Source: an uncultured bacterium (lineage in GTDB: Bacteria > Bacillota_I > Bacilli_A > RFN20 > CAG-826). Taken from it: DNA of 51,724 bases. The stretch is from contig CASERQ010000008.1 in NCBI GenBank assembly GCA_949290395.1, positions 1 through 51,724 on the forward strand. The letters run 5' to 3'. Position 1 is the first letter of the stretch, and every line of letters begins with the position of its first letter. The notes below the pieces were generated by a model, which made no database searches, was not told the origin of the DNA, and was given only the letters and a program-made list of their open reading frames with translations. Position numbers and translations under genes: made by a program. This document shows positions 1 to 9,585 of this stretch, one piece after another.

Positions 1-1
1 T

Positions 2-565
2 GTTTGGGAGCAGTGTTATTTATAAGACTTCCAAAACTAAAATTATGAAAACAAGTAAAACAATAAGGTTTGGGAGCAGTGTTATTTATAAGACTTCCAA
101 AACATAGTTAATCCACCTACTTTAATCTTACCTGTTTGGGAGCAGTGTTATTTATAAGACTTCCAAAACAATTGAAAGAGCTCAAGCAGTCAAGAATATG
201 TTTGGGAGCAGTGTTATTTATAAGACTTCCAAAACCTTTTGTAACTAAAGAATTAAGTGAAAACAGTTTGGGAGCAGTGTTATTTATAAGACTTCCAAAA
301 CAAGAACGAATATGATGTTTGAATATGATAAGTTTGGGAGCAGTGTTATTTATAAGACTTCCAAAACAGTGGCGTTGGTATGACAGCACTAGGAGTAGTT
401 TGGGAGTAGTGTTATTTATAAGACTTTCAAAACACAAGGTCAAGAATTAGGAATTATCATGTCGCTTGGGAGCAGTGTTATTTAAAAACTTTATAACAAG
501 GGACAATACTCCACCAGGTGTTTATTTTAGTTTGGGATAGCGGTATCTATAGAATTTTTAAAGAA
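2..565 (+). CRISPR. CRISPR array, type II-like, nine 36-bp repeats (left end outside window)
   Basis: Repeats start at 2, 68, 134, 200, 266, 332, 398, 464 and 530, so the period is exactly 66 bp: 36-bp repeats and 30-bp spacers. Repeats 1-6 are identical (beginning GTTTGGGAGCAG, ending CTTCCAAAAC); repeat 7 has two substitutions; repeats 8 and 9 are strongly degenerate. The repeat begins GTTT, ends CCAAAAC and resembles the streptococcal Cas9-type repeat, so a type II system is inferred. Decay on the right implies that the leader and newest spacers lie to the left, beyond the window, as would cas9/cas1/cas2. The spacers look unrelated to one another. No tracrRNA or cas gene is in the window. 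Confidence 0.96.
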
Positions 566-594
566 ATAAGTTCTTGCCATTTCTTGCTAGATAT

Positions 595-630
595 TTTTGA
601 AAATAGCATTATTTGATATGCTTCCTAAAA
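595..630 (+). repeat. fossil tenth CRISPR repeat
   Basis: A 36-nt stretch matches the array repeat at about 22 of 36 positions, including the blocks TTTG, TTATTT and CTTCC followed by AAAA. It lies one base from the position (596) predicted by the 66-bp period. It is best read as a decayed repeat at the ancient end of the array. The remainder of 566-736 holds no gene I can support. Confidence 0.6.
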
Positions 631-736
631 ATTGTAAAACATACATATATTGTCTCTCATCTTTTTACTTTTATCTGATAAAATTAGTAGACTTTTCATT
701 ACACTTTTATTAGAAAATAAGAGATAATTTTTGGTG

Positions 737-2176
737 ATGTCAAATTTAGTAATAAAAAAAGAAGAATTCACTCAGGAGAGACTAAACTTATACAAAAGTT
801 TATACTCTAGCATTATTGGTAAATATAAAAACAATGTTTTTACGCTGGCTCGTAAAACTGAGAATACTTTTTATTACATTGTTTATACTAATAAACTTGA
901 TGTTTATGAAATTCGTGATCTTGGTGATACTTTAGATATAAAATCTTTATATTGTAATTTTCTTGATAATGATTGTGTAAAACTTTTATCTTTTCTTTAT
1001 AAGAAAGAAAATTTAATAGACGCAAAATTAAGATTTAGCCACGAGGATTTTTCACTTGATCTTGAACGAATATTTTTCGTTAAAGATTATTTTAACAGCA
1101 ATCAAGATTTAGTTACAAAATTAGAATTTGAAACCATACTTATTTATTTAAAGCATTTTGCTTCACTTAAAGATAGGCAAGAAATTTTAAAAGATTATGA
1201 TATATTTTTAGATTACTTTGAAAAATATATTGAGTTAAATCTTTTAATTGATATTGATTATAAAAAAATTCTAAGAAAATACTTAAATCTTTGTTTTTTT
1301 GATGAGACGGTTAATGAACTTATCGAAACGAAGATTATGAATTATTTTTCAAGCTTTAATTTGGTAGAAGAGAAAGTAAATAGGATTATTCGTGAAGTAC
1401 AAAAAAGTGCTTACTACACTTATTATGATAAAACATATGCTCTTCATGAGGTTGTTATTGAACATGAAGATTTAGATGCTGATGAATACCTTGCACTAAT
1501 AAAAACGTTCTCCGATTTACATAAAAAGAATCTTCCTTATTTTTGGTTAAATGAATATCTTATAAGAGAATTTCCTATTGATTATCGACTTATAAAAATC
1601 GCTACAAATTTAGGTGATCTTAAAGATGAAAGTAGCGAAAGAGAAGTTCTTCGTTTGATTTTAAGCTTCTTTAATAAAGCAGATAAAAGATATGCTGATT
1701 ACCTTATTGAAGATATTGAAGTTCATCCATTTTTTAAATTTGCTTTAACTATAATTTATCCAGAAATTTTTTCTGATAGTGAAAAGAAATTAGCAATTAA
1801 TTCTTTAATGGAAGCACTGCCAAGGTTTAGAGAAGTTTTAACTAAGGAAAAATTTATTCAATCGAGTCTTTCTGGTCTTAATAAAATTGAGCAATATATT
1901 CTTGCCCATTATTTCAAAAATAAAGATAGAGAAGCTTATAAAAAGATATTAGAAAAAAATATCAAAACTGAAACAAACAAGAAAAATATTGATATTATCG
2001 TAGATTCTTTTTTATATGAGTATTATAGAAACGAAAGAATTTCTTACGAACTTTTTGTAAAAGGCAACAATAAAGTTCAAGAGTATTTGGCAGATAAGAA
2101 TCTTGATTTGACTTTTGATTTATTATCTAAATATAAAGATGGCAATATAAAGGAATCGGGGTTTAAGGCTTTTTAA
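737..2176 (+). CDS. conserved hypothetical protein, partner of SNF2 helicase
   Basis: The product is 479 residues and I recognise no family. It is rich in Lys, Glu, Tyr, Phe and Leu, apparently helical, and lacks a signal peptide or membrane segment. The gene stops one base before the SNF2 helicase start, so the two are probably co-transcribed and co-translated. In other Firmicutes an SNF2 gene is often preceded by a SWIM zinc-finger protein, but I see no CxC...CxH pattern here, so that identity is not supported. The reading frame also opens at TTG 731; I chose the ATG at 737, preceded by a purine-rich AAGAGA about 12 bases upstream. A cytosolic helicase accessory role is inference from position only. 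Confidence 0.75.
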   Translation: MSNLVIKKEEFTQERLNLYKSLYSSIIGKYKNNVFTLARKTENTFYYIVYTNKLDVYEIRDLGDTLDIKSLYCNFLDNDCVKLLSFLYKKENLIDAKLRFSHEDFSLDLERIFFVKDYFNSNQDLVTKLEFETILIYLKHFASLKDRQEILKDYDIFLDYFEKYIELNLLIDIDYKKILRKYLNLCFFDETVNELIETKIMNYFSSFNLVEEKVNRIIREVQKSAYYTYYDKTYALHEVVIEHEDLDADEYLALIKTFSDLHKKNLPYFWLNEYLIREFPIDYRLIKIATNLGDLKDESSEREVLRLILSFFNKADKRYADYLIEDIEVHPFFKFALTIIYPEIFSDSEKKLAINSLMEALPRFREVLTKEKFIQSSLSGLNKIEQYILAHYFKNKDREAYKKILEKNIKTETNKKNIDIIVDSFLYEYYRNERISYELFVKGNNKVQEYLADKNLDLTFDLLSKYKDGNIKESGFKAF

Positions 2177-2177
2177 T

Positions 2178-5100
2178 ATGTTTTTAGAAGGAATAAAAAT
2201 AGCAAATTTTTTTGCCGAGCCAAGAGATCTAGGACTTACTCACGATATTTTTTATAAGTATGATGATAAGTTATCAGTTTTAATTTTTGTTGCTATTGAA
2301 AAAGATTATAAGGATGAATTTCTATTTAATAACGAATCAATTATAAAGATCACTTTAGATGCTAATTCTACTAAACATTATATGTATGAAAACGTCAATG
2401 AAGCAGAGCTCCATAATTATATTGTTTCAAAATATGAAAAAATGAGTTATGAAGAAAAGGATGAATTTTATAAAAAAATTGGGTTTTCTTATGATGAAAT
2501 TCTCATGTTAAATCCTGAAGAATTTTCAAAAAGAACTCAGATTAGAAGGGAATTTAGTGAATTTGTTGTTAATCTTAAAAACAAACAAAAACTTTTAGAA
2601 GACAAAGTGCGCCTTGAAATTTCTCCAAGATTTGAAATAGTTCAATACGAAAATGAACTTAAAACAAAAGTTGTGTTTCGTCTTTATAAAAATGGTAGAA
2701 ATATTACTGATTATGTTTCAGGTGATCAACTTTACGAATTTTTTATAACTAGCGAAAGAAGTAACGATCCTGACGCCAATATTAATAATCTTGATGATTT
2801 TAATAAAAAACTATTAAACATAATTAAAAGTTTCAGAATTTTTAGAAGAGGATCATATTACGATTATTTTGATTATTCTCTATTCAGCGATTTTTTAGAA
2901 GCATTGAAATTTGTAAAAGAAAATTTAAAGGACTACTTTGTTGTGATCTCAGCAGAACGGGCTTCTAGTAAAGATGTAGAATTAATCGATTGTGGTAATT
3001 TTGATATTGGAATAGATGATAATGGCTTACTTTATTCAAAAGTTTTTAATGAACTTAATAAGAAAAAAGCTAAATTTATTAAAGATAGAAATTATTTAGT
3101 TACTTTTGAAAGATTAGGATTTGAGAAGTTTACAATCAAATATGCAAAAATTAATACTTATTTTGAATATCTGATCGCAGATTTTTTAATCGAACACCGC
3201 TTTGAGAAATTAGATTTTTTAAATGACATTGTTGAAGAAAAATTACTTCCTATAGCTAAAAACAAAGTTACTTTAAGCGAAAAACAAAAAGAAAAACTCG
3301 AAGCAGGCACTTTAAAATTAAGAATTTATGCTGAATTTAATAACAAAAACGAACTTTTAATAAATTCAAAATTCTTTGTAAACAAACAAGAAATCCCTGA
3401 GCTTAATGTGTTAGAAGATTCTAAATTAGTAAGTGAATATAACGAATATAAAAATTTCTTAGAATCTTTTAAGTTAGATTTTAAATGCACTATTAATGAT
3501 GAAGACCAAATTGTTGAATTTTTAAAAGAAGATATCGAAAAAATCGAACTTAAAGCTGATGTTTATTTAAGTGATGAAATAGTTAAAGTTCAAAAAAGTA
3601 GTAGAGCAAAGTTTAGAGTTAACTCAATTCTTTCTCAAGACTGGTTATCTCTATCTTTAAGTAGCGAAAGTTTAACTGATGAACAAGTTAAAGAGGTACT
3701 TTCTAAATATAAAAGAAGAAAGAAGTTTATCCGTTTAAATGATAATTCTTTAATTTACTTAGATAAAAACGATATTGAGATTTTAAATTCTTTACAAGAT
3801 GACTTTGGATTTAATGAAGAAAACGAAGAAGTTGAACTTCCTCTTTATGAATTATTTAAAGTTTCTTCTTATAAAGATCAAGTCGATTTAAATTACGATG
3901 AAAAACTATTAGATATCTTAAATAATATAAAAGAGTTTAGATCTGCAGTGTTTTTACCTGATAAATGCTTCGATAATACATTAAGAAATTATCAAATTGA
4001 TGCTTTTAAATGGTTATCTATTTTAAGAAAATATAAACTTTCAGGTATCTTAGCAGACGACATGGGTTTAGGAAAAACGCTTGAAACAATCTCTTTTATA
4101 ACTTCTTTAAAAGAAGAAGAACCAATTTTAATTGTCTCTCCAAAAAGCTTAATTTATAACTGGGAGAATGAATTTAAAAAGTGGAACCCTAATTTAAAAG
4201 TTAAAGTTGTAAGTGGAAGTCGCGAAGAACGTCATGAAATTTTAAGCAATTTAAAATGGAAAGAAAAAATTATTTATGTTACAGCTTATGATTCATTAAG
4301 AGTCGATTTAGATTATTATACTCATGGCGAGTTTAGTTTAGTTATTCTTGATGAAGCGCAGTTTATTAAAAATACTCATGCTCAAAAAACTAAAGCCACT
4401 AAATCATTAAAAGCAATTACTCGTCTTGTTTTGACTGGTACGCCTATTGAAAATTCTTTAAGCGACCTCTGGTCAATTTTTGACTTTTTGATGCCAAGAT
4501 ATTTATATTCTTATCAAAAATTTAAAGATGAGTTTGAAACTAAGATTCTTGATAAAGATAAATTAGCTGAAGAAAGATTAAATGGAAGAATCGCCCCATT
4601 TATTCTAAGAAGAGTCAAAAAAGATGTTTTAAAAGATTTGCCACCAAAAATTGAAGAATCACTCATCGTAAATATGAATGATGAGCAAAGAGCGCTTTAT
4701 GATTCTTATTTAAAAGAAGCACGTGAACTATCCTTAAAAGAAGATTCTAAATTTATTTTACTAAGTGCTCTTGTTAGACTTAGACAAATCTGCGTTGATC
4801 CATCAATGTTTTTAGAAAATTATAATGGTGTTAGCGAAAAATTAGAAAATACGGTAAGCCTAGTAAAAGATGCTATGGAAAATGGCCATAAAATTTTAAT
4901 TTTCTCAGTTTTTACAAAATCTTTAGAACATTTAATTAAACTTCTTAAAAAAGAAGGCATTAAATCTTATTATATATGTGGAAAAACGCCAGCTAAGGAA
5001 CGTTTAAAGATGGTGGATGATTTTAATAAAAAAGATGATATTAAAGTTTTCTTAATCTCTTTAAAAGCAGGTGGAACTGGTTTAAACTTAACGGGTGCTG

Positions 5101-5345
5101 ATTTTATTTTGCATCTTGATCCATGGTGGAACGTGGCAGCTGAAAATCAAGCAAGTGATCGTGCTCATAGAATTGGACAAACGCGAACTGTTAACGTTAT
5201 TAAAATGGTTTGTAAAGATTCTATTGAAGAAAAAGTCCTTAAACTTCAAGAAGCCAAAAAAGACTTAATGGATAAGTTTATTGGAGAAGGCGGAAAAGGT
5301 GTTGTTGGTTTGACAGACGAAGACATTAAATTCTTATTATCTTAA
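2178..5345 (+). CDS. SNF2/SWI2-family DNA helicase/translocase
   Basis: A 1055-residue ATP-dependent DNA translocase. The C-terminal half carries the full SNF2 helicase core: motif I DDMGLGKT near residue 627, motif II DEAQ near 725, motif III LTGTPIEN, then in the RecA2 lobe motif V (LKAGGTGLNL) and motif VI (ASDRAHRIGQ). The roughly 600-residue N-terminal region fits the bacterial SNF2-associated extension but has no motif I can name. It is likely to remodel protein-DNA complexes or assist transcription and repair; the substrate is unknown. It is the second gene of a pair and sits 11 bp upstream of argS, so it may be transcribed with the argS-purBA-glyA run. Nearness to the CRISPR array is probably incidental. 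Confidence 0.93.
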   Translation: MFLEGIKIANFFAEPRDLGLTHDIFYKYDDKLSVLIFVAIEKDYKDEFLFNNESIIKITLDANSTKHYMYENVNEAELHNYIVSKYEKMSYEEKDEFYKKIGFSYDEILMLNPEEFSKRTQIRREFSEFVVNLKNKQKLLEDKVRLEISPRFEIVQYENELKTKVVFRLYKNGRNITDYVSGDQLYEFFITSERSNDPDANINNLDDFNKKLLNIIKSFRIFRRGSYYDYFDYSLFSDFLEALKFVKENLKDYFVVISAERASSKDVELIDCGNFDIGIDDNGLLYSKVFNELNKKKAKFIKDRNYLVTFERLGFEKFTIKYAKINTYFEYLIADFLIEHRFEKLDFLNDIVEEKLLPIAKNKVTLSEKQKEKLEAGTLKLRIYAEFNNKNELLINSKFFVNKQEIPELNVLEDSKLVSEYNEYKNFLESFKLDFKCTINDEDQIVEFLKEDIEKIELKADVYLSDEIVKVQKSSRAKFRVNSILSQDWLSLSLSSESLTDEQVKEVLSKYKRRKKFIRLNDNSLIYLDKNDIEILNSLQDDFGFNEENEEVELPLYELFKVSSYKDQVDLNYDEKLLDILNNIKEFRSAVFLPDKCFDNTLRNYQIDAFKWLSILRKYKLSGILADDMGLGKTLETISFITSLKEEEPILIVSPKSLIYNWENEFKKWNPNLKVKVVSGSREERHEILSNLKWKEKIIYVTAYDSLRVDLDYYTHGEFSLVILDEAQFIKNTHAQKTKATKSLKAITRLVLTGTPIENSLSDLWSIFDFLMPRYLYSYQKFKDEFETKILDKDKLAEERLNGRIAPFILRRVKKDVLKDLPPKIEESLIVNMNDEQRALYDSYLKEARELSLKEDSKFILLSALVRLRQICVDPSMFLENYNGVSEKLENTVSLVKDAMENGHKILIFSVFTKSLEHLIKLLKKEGIKSYYICGKTPAKERLKMVDDFNKKDDIKVFLISLKAGGTGLNLTGADFILHLDPWWNVAAENQASDRAHRIGQTRTVNVIKMVCKDSIEEKVLKLQEAKKDLMDKFIGEGGKGVVGLTDEDIKFLLS

Positions 5346-5356
5346 GGAGAGAAGTT

Positions 5357-6997
5357 ATGAAAGATTTAAATATTGAAATTAAAAATGCATTAAAAGAATC
5401 AATTGATAAAGTTTTTTCTTATGATGCTACTAGTGATATCGTTATTGAAATTCCTAAAGATAAGAGTCACGGGGATTATGCAAGTTCAGTTGCAATGAGA
5501 CTTGCACGTGCTTTAAAGAAAGCACCTCTTGAAATTGCAAAGTCAATTTTACCTTTATTAAATGGATATTCTTTTATTGAAAAAGTCGAAATTGCAGGAC
5601 CTGGATTTTTAAACTTTTATGTCAAAAAAGAAAATTTAACCGAACTTTTGCACGATATTTTAACATTAAAAGACAAATATGGATCTTCTGATTTTGGAAA
5701 AAAAGAGAAGATTATGGTTGAATATGTCAGTGCTAATCCAACAGGGGATTTACATTTAGGCCATGCTCGTGGTGCAGCATATGGCGATACTTTAACCCGT
5801 ATTCTTTCCTTTGTTGGCTATGATGTTTTAAGAGAATATTACGTCAACGATGCTGGTAATCAAATTGAAGTTTTAGGTAACTCACTTTATGAAAGATATA
5901 AAGAAGCTTTAGGTTTACCTTTTGATTTAGAAGCAATCGGTTATCAAGGAAAAGACGTTATTACATTAGCCAAAAAGATTGCTAAAGAAGATGGCAATAA
6001 ATGGGTCAATGATAACTCAGAAAAAAGAAAAGATTATTTTAAAGACGTTGGTATTAAACTTGAACTCGACAAGATTAAGGTTGATTTGGATTTATATAGA
6101 GTTCATTTTGACCATTATCAAAGTGAAAGAGCTCTTTATAGAGAAGGAAAAGTTGAAAGCGCCTTAAAAGTTTTAAAAGAAAGTCCATATTATTTTGAAA
6201 AGGAAGGCGCAACTTGGATTAAGACAACTGAATTTGGCGATGACAAAGATAGAGTTATTATTAAAAGCGATGGAACTTATACTTATTTCACGCCAGACAT
6301 CGCCTATCATAAAGATAAATTCGATAGAGGCTACACTAAACTAGTCGACATTTTAGGTGCTGACCATTATGGCTATATTGCTAGATTAAAAGCTGGCATT
6401 AAAATTATGGGGTATAACCCAGATAATCTTGAAGTTAAGATTATTCAAATTGTTCGTTTAATGGAAAATGGACAAGAAGTTAAAATGTCAAAAAGAACTG
6501 GAAACGCCATTACCATTAGAGAACTTTGTGAAGATGTTGGAGTTGATGTTGCTAGATATTTCTTTATTTCAAAACCTATCATTTCGCACCTCGACTTTGA
6601 TTTAAATCTTGCTCGTAATCAATCAAGTGAAAACCCTGTTTATTATATTCAATATGCTTACGCAAGAATGTCTTCAATTTTAAAGAAAAGATCTGATTTT
6701 GAAGTAAAAGAAAATTATCCACTTTTAACAAATCCAAAAGAAGTTGAATTAATCAAACATTTGGGTGAATTGAAAAATGTATTAATTGATATCGCAAAAG
6801 TTAAAGAAGTTAATATTTTATGTAACTACGCTTATAAACTTGCTCAATTATTCCATTCTTACTATAACGACAACAAAGTTATTGATGAAGAAAATGAAGA
6901 ATTAACAAAAGAAAGACTTGCTCTTATTAAAGCTTCTTCAATTGTCTTACATACCGTTTTAAATTTATTAGGTTGTGAAGCTAAGGAGTCCATGTAA
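5357..6997 (+). CDS. argS: arginyl-tRNA synthetase
   Basis: Class I aminoacyl-tRNA synthetase that charges tRNA-Arg with arginine using ATP. The 546-residue product has an N-terminal Add1-like tRNA-contact domain, the HIGH signature as HLGH within NPTGDLHLGHARG near residue 133, the KMSKS loop as KMSKRTGN near 376, and a C-terminal DALR anticodon-binding domain ending in the YAYKLAQLFHSYYN-type helix typical of ArgS. AAGGAGAG lies nine bases upstream of the ATG. It is followed after two bases by purB, so translation is probably coupled. Length and motif set are complete. Confidence 0.97.
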   Translation: MKDLNIEIKNALKESIDKVFSYDATSDIVIEIPKDKSHGDYASSVAMRLARALKKAPLEIAKSILPLLNGYSFIEKVEIAGPGFLNFYVKKENLTELLHDILTLKDKYGSSDFGKKEKIMVEYVSANPTGDLHLGHARGAAYGDTLTRILSFVGYDVLREYYVNDAGNQIEVLGNSLYERYKEALGLPFDLEAIGYQGKDVITLAKKIAKEDGNKWVNDNSEKRKDYFKDVGIKLELDKIKVDLDLYRVHFDHYQSERALYREGKVESALKVLKESPYYFEKEGATWIKTTEFGDDKDRVIIKSDGTYTYFTPDIAYHKDKFDRGYTKLVDILGADHYGYIARLKAGIKIMGYNPDNLEVKIIQIVRLMENGQEVKMSKRTGNAITIRELCEDVGVDVARYFFISKPIISHLDFDLNLARNQSSENPVYYIQYAYARMSSILKKRSDFEVKENYPLLTNPKEVELIKHLGELKNVLIDIAKVKEVNILCNYAYKLAQLFHSYYNDNKVIDEENEELTKERLALIKASSIVLHTVLNLLGCEAKESM

Positions 6998-6999
6998 AA

Positions 7000-8298
7000 A
7001 TGATTGAAAGATATCAAGTTAAAGAGATTGAAGAAATATTTTCTTTAAAAAACCGATATGAAACCTTTTTAAAGGTAGAACTTAGTGTTTTAAAAGGCTA
7101 TGTTGAGCTTGGAATTGTCCCAAAAGAGGACTTTTTGAAGATAAAAGAACACGCTCATGTTGATTTAGATAAAATTAATGAACTTGAACTTGAAACAAAG
7201 CACGACGTTATTGCTTTTACTCGCTCTTTATCTCTTGAACTTGGTAATGAAAAAAAGTGGATTCACTATAATTTAACGTCAACTGATGTAGTTGATACTG
7301 CTTTAAGCATAAACATTAAAGAATCTAATGAGATTATCTTAAAAGCTTTAAGTGGTCTTGAAGAAACTTTAAATAATTTAGCAAAAAAATATGAATATAC
7401 TCCAATTATTGGAAGAACCCATGGTATACATGGTGAAGTTACATCTTTTGGTCTTAAGTGGGCCCTCTTTTTAGATGAACTCAAAAGAGACATTACTAGA
7501 CTTAACGAAGAAAAAAAATACGTTGAAGTTACTAAAATTAGTGGCACAGTTGGTAACTTCGCTAATCTTCCTTATGAACTTGAAGAGTTAGTTGCTAATG
7601 ATTTAGGACTCAATAGACCTAATATTTCAACCCAAGTTTTAAGCCGTGATCGCCTTGCAGGATATGTTAATGTTTTAGCTTTAATTGTTTCTCTTTTTGA
7701 AAAAATCGCCACAGAAATTAGACATTTATCAAGAACTGAAGTAAATGAAGTCAATGAATATTTCTCTAAAAACCAAAAAGGCAGCTCCGCGATGCCTCAT
7801 AAAAGAAACCCAATAAGTTCAGAAAATATTTGTGGATTATCGCGTATTGTTAAATCAAGTGTAACTATAGCTCTTGAAAATAATATCTTATGGCACGAAA
7901 GAGATATTTCTCATTCCTCAAACGAAAGAATTTATCTTCCTGATGATATAAGTTTAGTCATTTATCTTGCTAGAAGATTAAATAATGTTTTAAAAAATCT
8001 TGTCGTTCATGAAGATAGGATGAAAGAAGATATTTTTATGACTTATGGCGTTATCTTTTCAGGAAAAGTCATGAATTATATCATTGAAAAAGGCGAAGTA
8101 AGCCGCGAAGAAATCTATGATGAAGTTCAATCTTTAGCTTTTTTAGCAATGGAAAAGAAAGTTCAATTAAAAGAACTCATGTTGGGAAACAAGCTTATTA
8201 TGACTTATCTTTCAAAAGAAGAATTAGATGAATTATTTACTTATGATTATGTTTTTAAAAACATTGATAAAATTTATAAGAAAGTGGGGATTAAATAA
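7000..8298 (+). CDS. purB: adenylosuccinate lyase
   Basis: Cleaves adenylosuccinate to AMP plus fumarate, and SAICAR to AICAR, in purine synthesis. The 432-residue protein carries the fumarase/aspartase superfamily signature SSAMPHKRNP near residue 264, including the catalytic serine loop, and the upstream TRTH-like segment GRTHGIHGE, which supplies a catalytic histidine. Its Shine-Dalgarno AAGGAG lies inside the end of argS. The stop codon overlaps the ATG of purA, the next enzyme of the AMP branch in reverse order, which supports co-translation. Confidence 0.96.
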   Translation: MIERYQVKEIEEIFSLKNRYETFLKVELSVLKGYVELGIVPKEDFLKIKEHAHVDLDKINELELETKHDVIAFTRSLSLELGNEKKWIHYNLTSTDVVDTALSINIKESNEIILKALSGLEETLNNLAKKYEYTPIIGRTHGIHGEVTSFGLKWALFLDELKRDITRLNEEKKYVEVTKISGTVGNFANLPYELEELVANDLGLNRPNISTQVLSRDRLAGYVNVLALIVSLFEKIATEIRHLSRTEVNEVNEYFSKNQKGSSAMPHKRNPISSENICGLSRIVKSSVTIALENNILWHERDISHSSNERIYLPDDISLVIYLARRLNNVLKNLVVHEDRMKEDIFMTYGVIFSGKVMNYIIEKGEVSREEIYDEVQSLAFLAMEKKVQLKELMLGNKLIMTYLSKEELDELFTYDYVFKNIDKIYKKVGIK

Positions 8299-9575
8299 TG
8301 AAGTCAATTGTTGTTGTAGGTAGTCAATGGGGAGATGAAGGTAAAGGAAAAGTTACTAATTACTATTCATCAAAAGCTGATATTGTTGTTCGTTATCAAG
8401 GGGGGAATAACGCAGGACATACTGTTAAATTTAATGGAAAAGAATTCCATCTACAAACAATTCCAAGCGGCATTTTCAATGAAAAAACTTTAAATATTCT
8501 TGGGAATGGCATGGTTATTAATCCAATTAGCTTATATTCTGAAATGCATGTTTTGCTTGATGCAGGTTTTAAACTTGATAACATGATTATCTCTTCAAGA
8601 GCAAATGTTGATTTAAATTATCATCTTGAACTTGATGGATTAAAAGAAGCCCATTTAAAAGATAAAAAGATTGGTACAACTAAAAAAGGAATTGGACCAA
8701 CTTATACAGACAAAGTTGCTCGTGATGGCATTCGTTTTTGTGATTTTATTGATGAAGACTTCCCAAAGATTTATGCAGAGCATTTAAAAGAGAAAAATGA
8801 GGAAATTGAACGATATGGTGGAAATAAAATCGACCTTGAAAAATCTTTAGAAGAATACAAAAAGATTGTTGAATTTTTAAAGCCATACGTTAAAGAAACA
8901 GTTTCTATTCTTGCAAAAGCAAAAAAAGAAAATAAAAAGATTCTTTTTGAAGGTGCTCAAGGAACAATGCTCGATATTGATTTTGGAACTTATCCATATG
9001 TTTCTAGTTCAAATTCCTCTGCCGGAGGCGCGTTAACTGGTTCTGGAATTGGCTTTGGCTATATTGAAAACGTTGTTGGTATTGTAAAAGCTTATACAAC
9101 AAGAGTTGGCGAAGGTCCTTTTGTTACTGAACTTTTTGATGATTTAGCAGATACTATTAGAGAAAAAGCTCATGAATATGGAACAGTCACTAAAAGACCA
9201 AGAAGAATTGGCTATCTTGATTTAAATCAACTCCGTTATTCTCGTAATGTTAATGGTTTTGATTATTTTGCTTTAATGCTTTTAGATATTCTTTCTGGAC
9301 TTAAAGAAATTAAAGTTTGTACTCATTATGAACTTGATGGAAAAAGCATTGATTACGTTCCAGCAAGCTTAAAAGAAACATATCGCTGTAAACCAGTTTA
9401 TGTAACGCTTCCTGGGTGGGATGAAGATTTGTCTCACGTAAGAAAGTTTGAAGATTTACCGATAAACGCGCAAAACTATGTTAAATTTATAGAAAAAGAG
9501 ATTGACGCTAAGGCTTGTTTAATCTCGGTTGGCCCAGACCAAAAAGAAACAATTATAAAAGAAGATATCTTTTAG
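8298..9575 (+). CDS. purA: adenylosuccinate synthetase
   Basis: Converts IMP and aspartate to adenylosuccinate with GTP, the first step of the AMP branch. The 425-residue protein starts with the diagnostic P-loop-like GSQWGDEGKGK and the following GGNNAGHT, has the mid-protein FEGAQGTMLDIDFGTYP block, and ends with the GPDQKETI nucleotide-binding segment. It overlaps purB by one base and precedes glyA by 10 bp. The purB-purA pair completes IMP to AMP conversion; no other purine genes are in the window. Confidence 0.97.
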   Translation: MKSIVVVGSQWGDEGKGKVTNYYSSKADIVVRYQGGNNAGHTVKFNGKEFHLQTIPSGIFNEKTLNILGNGMVINPISLYSEMHVLLDAGFKLDNMIISSRANVDLNYHLELDGLKEAHLKDKKIGTTKKGIGPTYTDKVARDGIRFCDFIDEDFPKIYAEHLKEKNEEIERYGGNKIDLEKSLEEYKKIVEFLKPYVKETVSILAKAKKENKKILFEGAQGTMLDIDFGTYPYVSSSNSSAGGALTGSGIGFGYIENVVGIVKAYTTRVGEGPFVTELFDDLADTIREKAHEYGTVTKRPRRIGYLDLNQLRYSRNVNGFDYFALMLLDILSGLKEIKVCTHYELDGKSIDYVPASLKETYRCKPVYVTLPGWDEDLSHVRKFEDLPINAQNYVKFIEKEIDAKACLISVGPDQKETIIKEDIF

Positions 9576-9585
9576 AGGATGATTA

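Noticed and set aside
117-443. Open frame of 108 codons on the minus strand across the CRISPR array, with repeated residues
   Set aside because: The 66-bp repeat-spacer period is divisible by three, so a frame stays open by chance; it is a shadow of the repeats.
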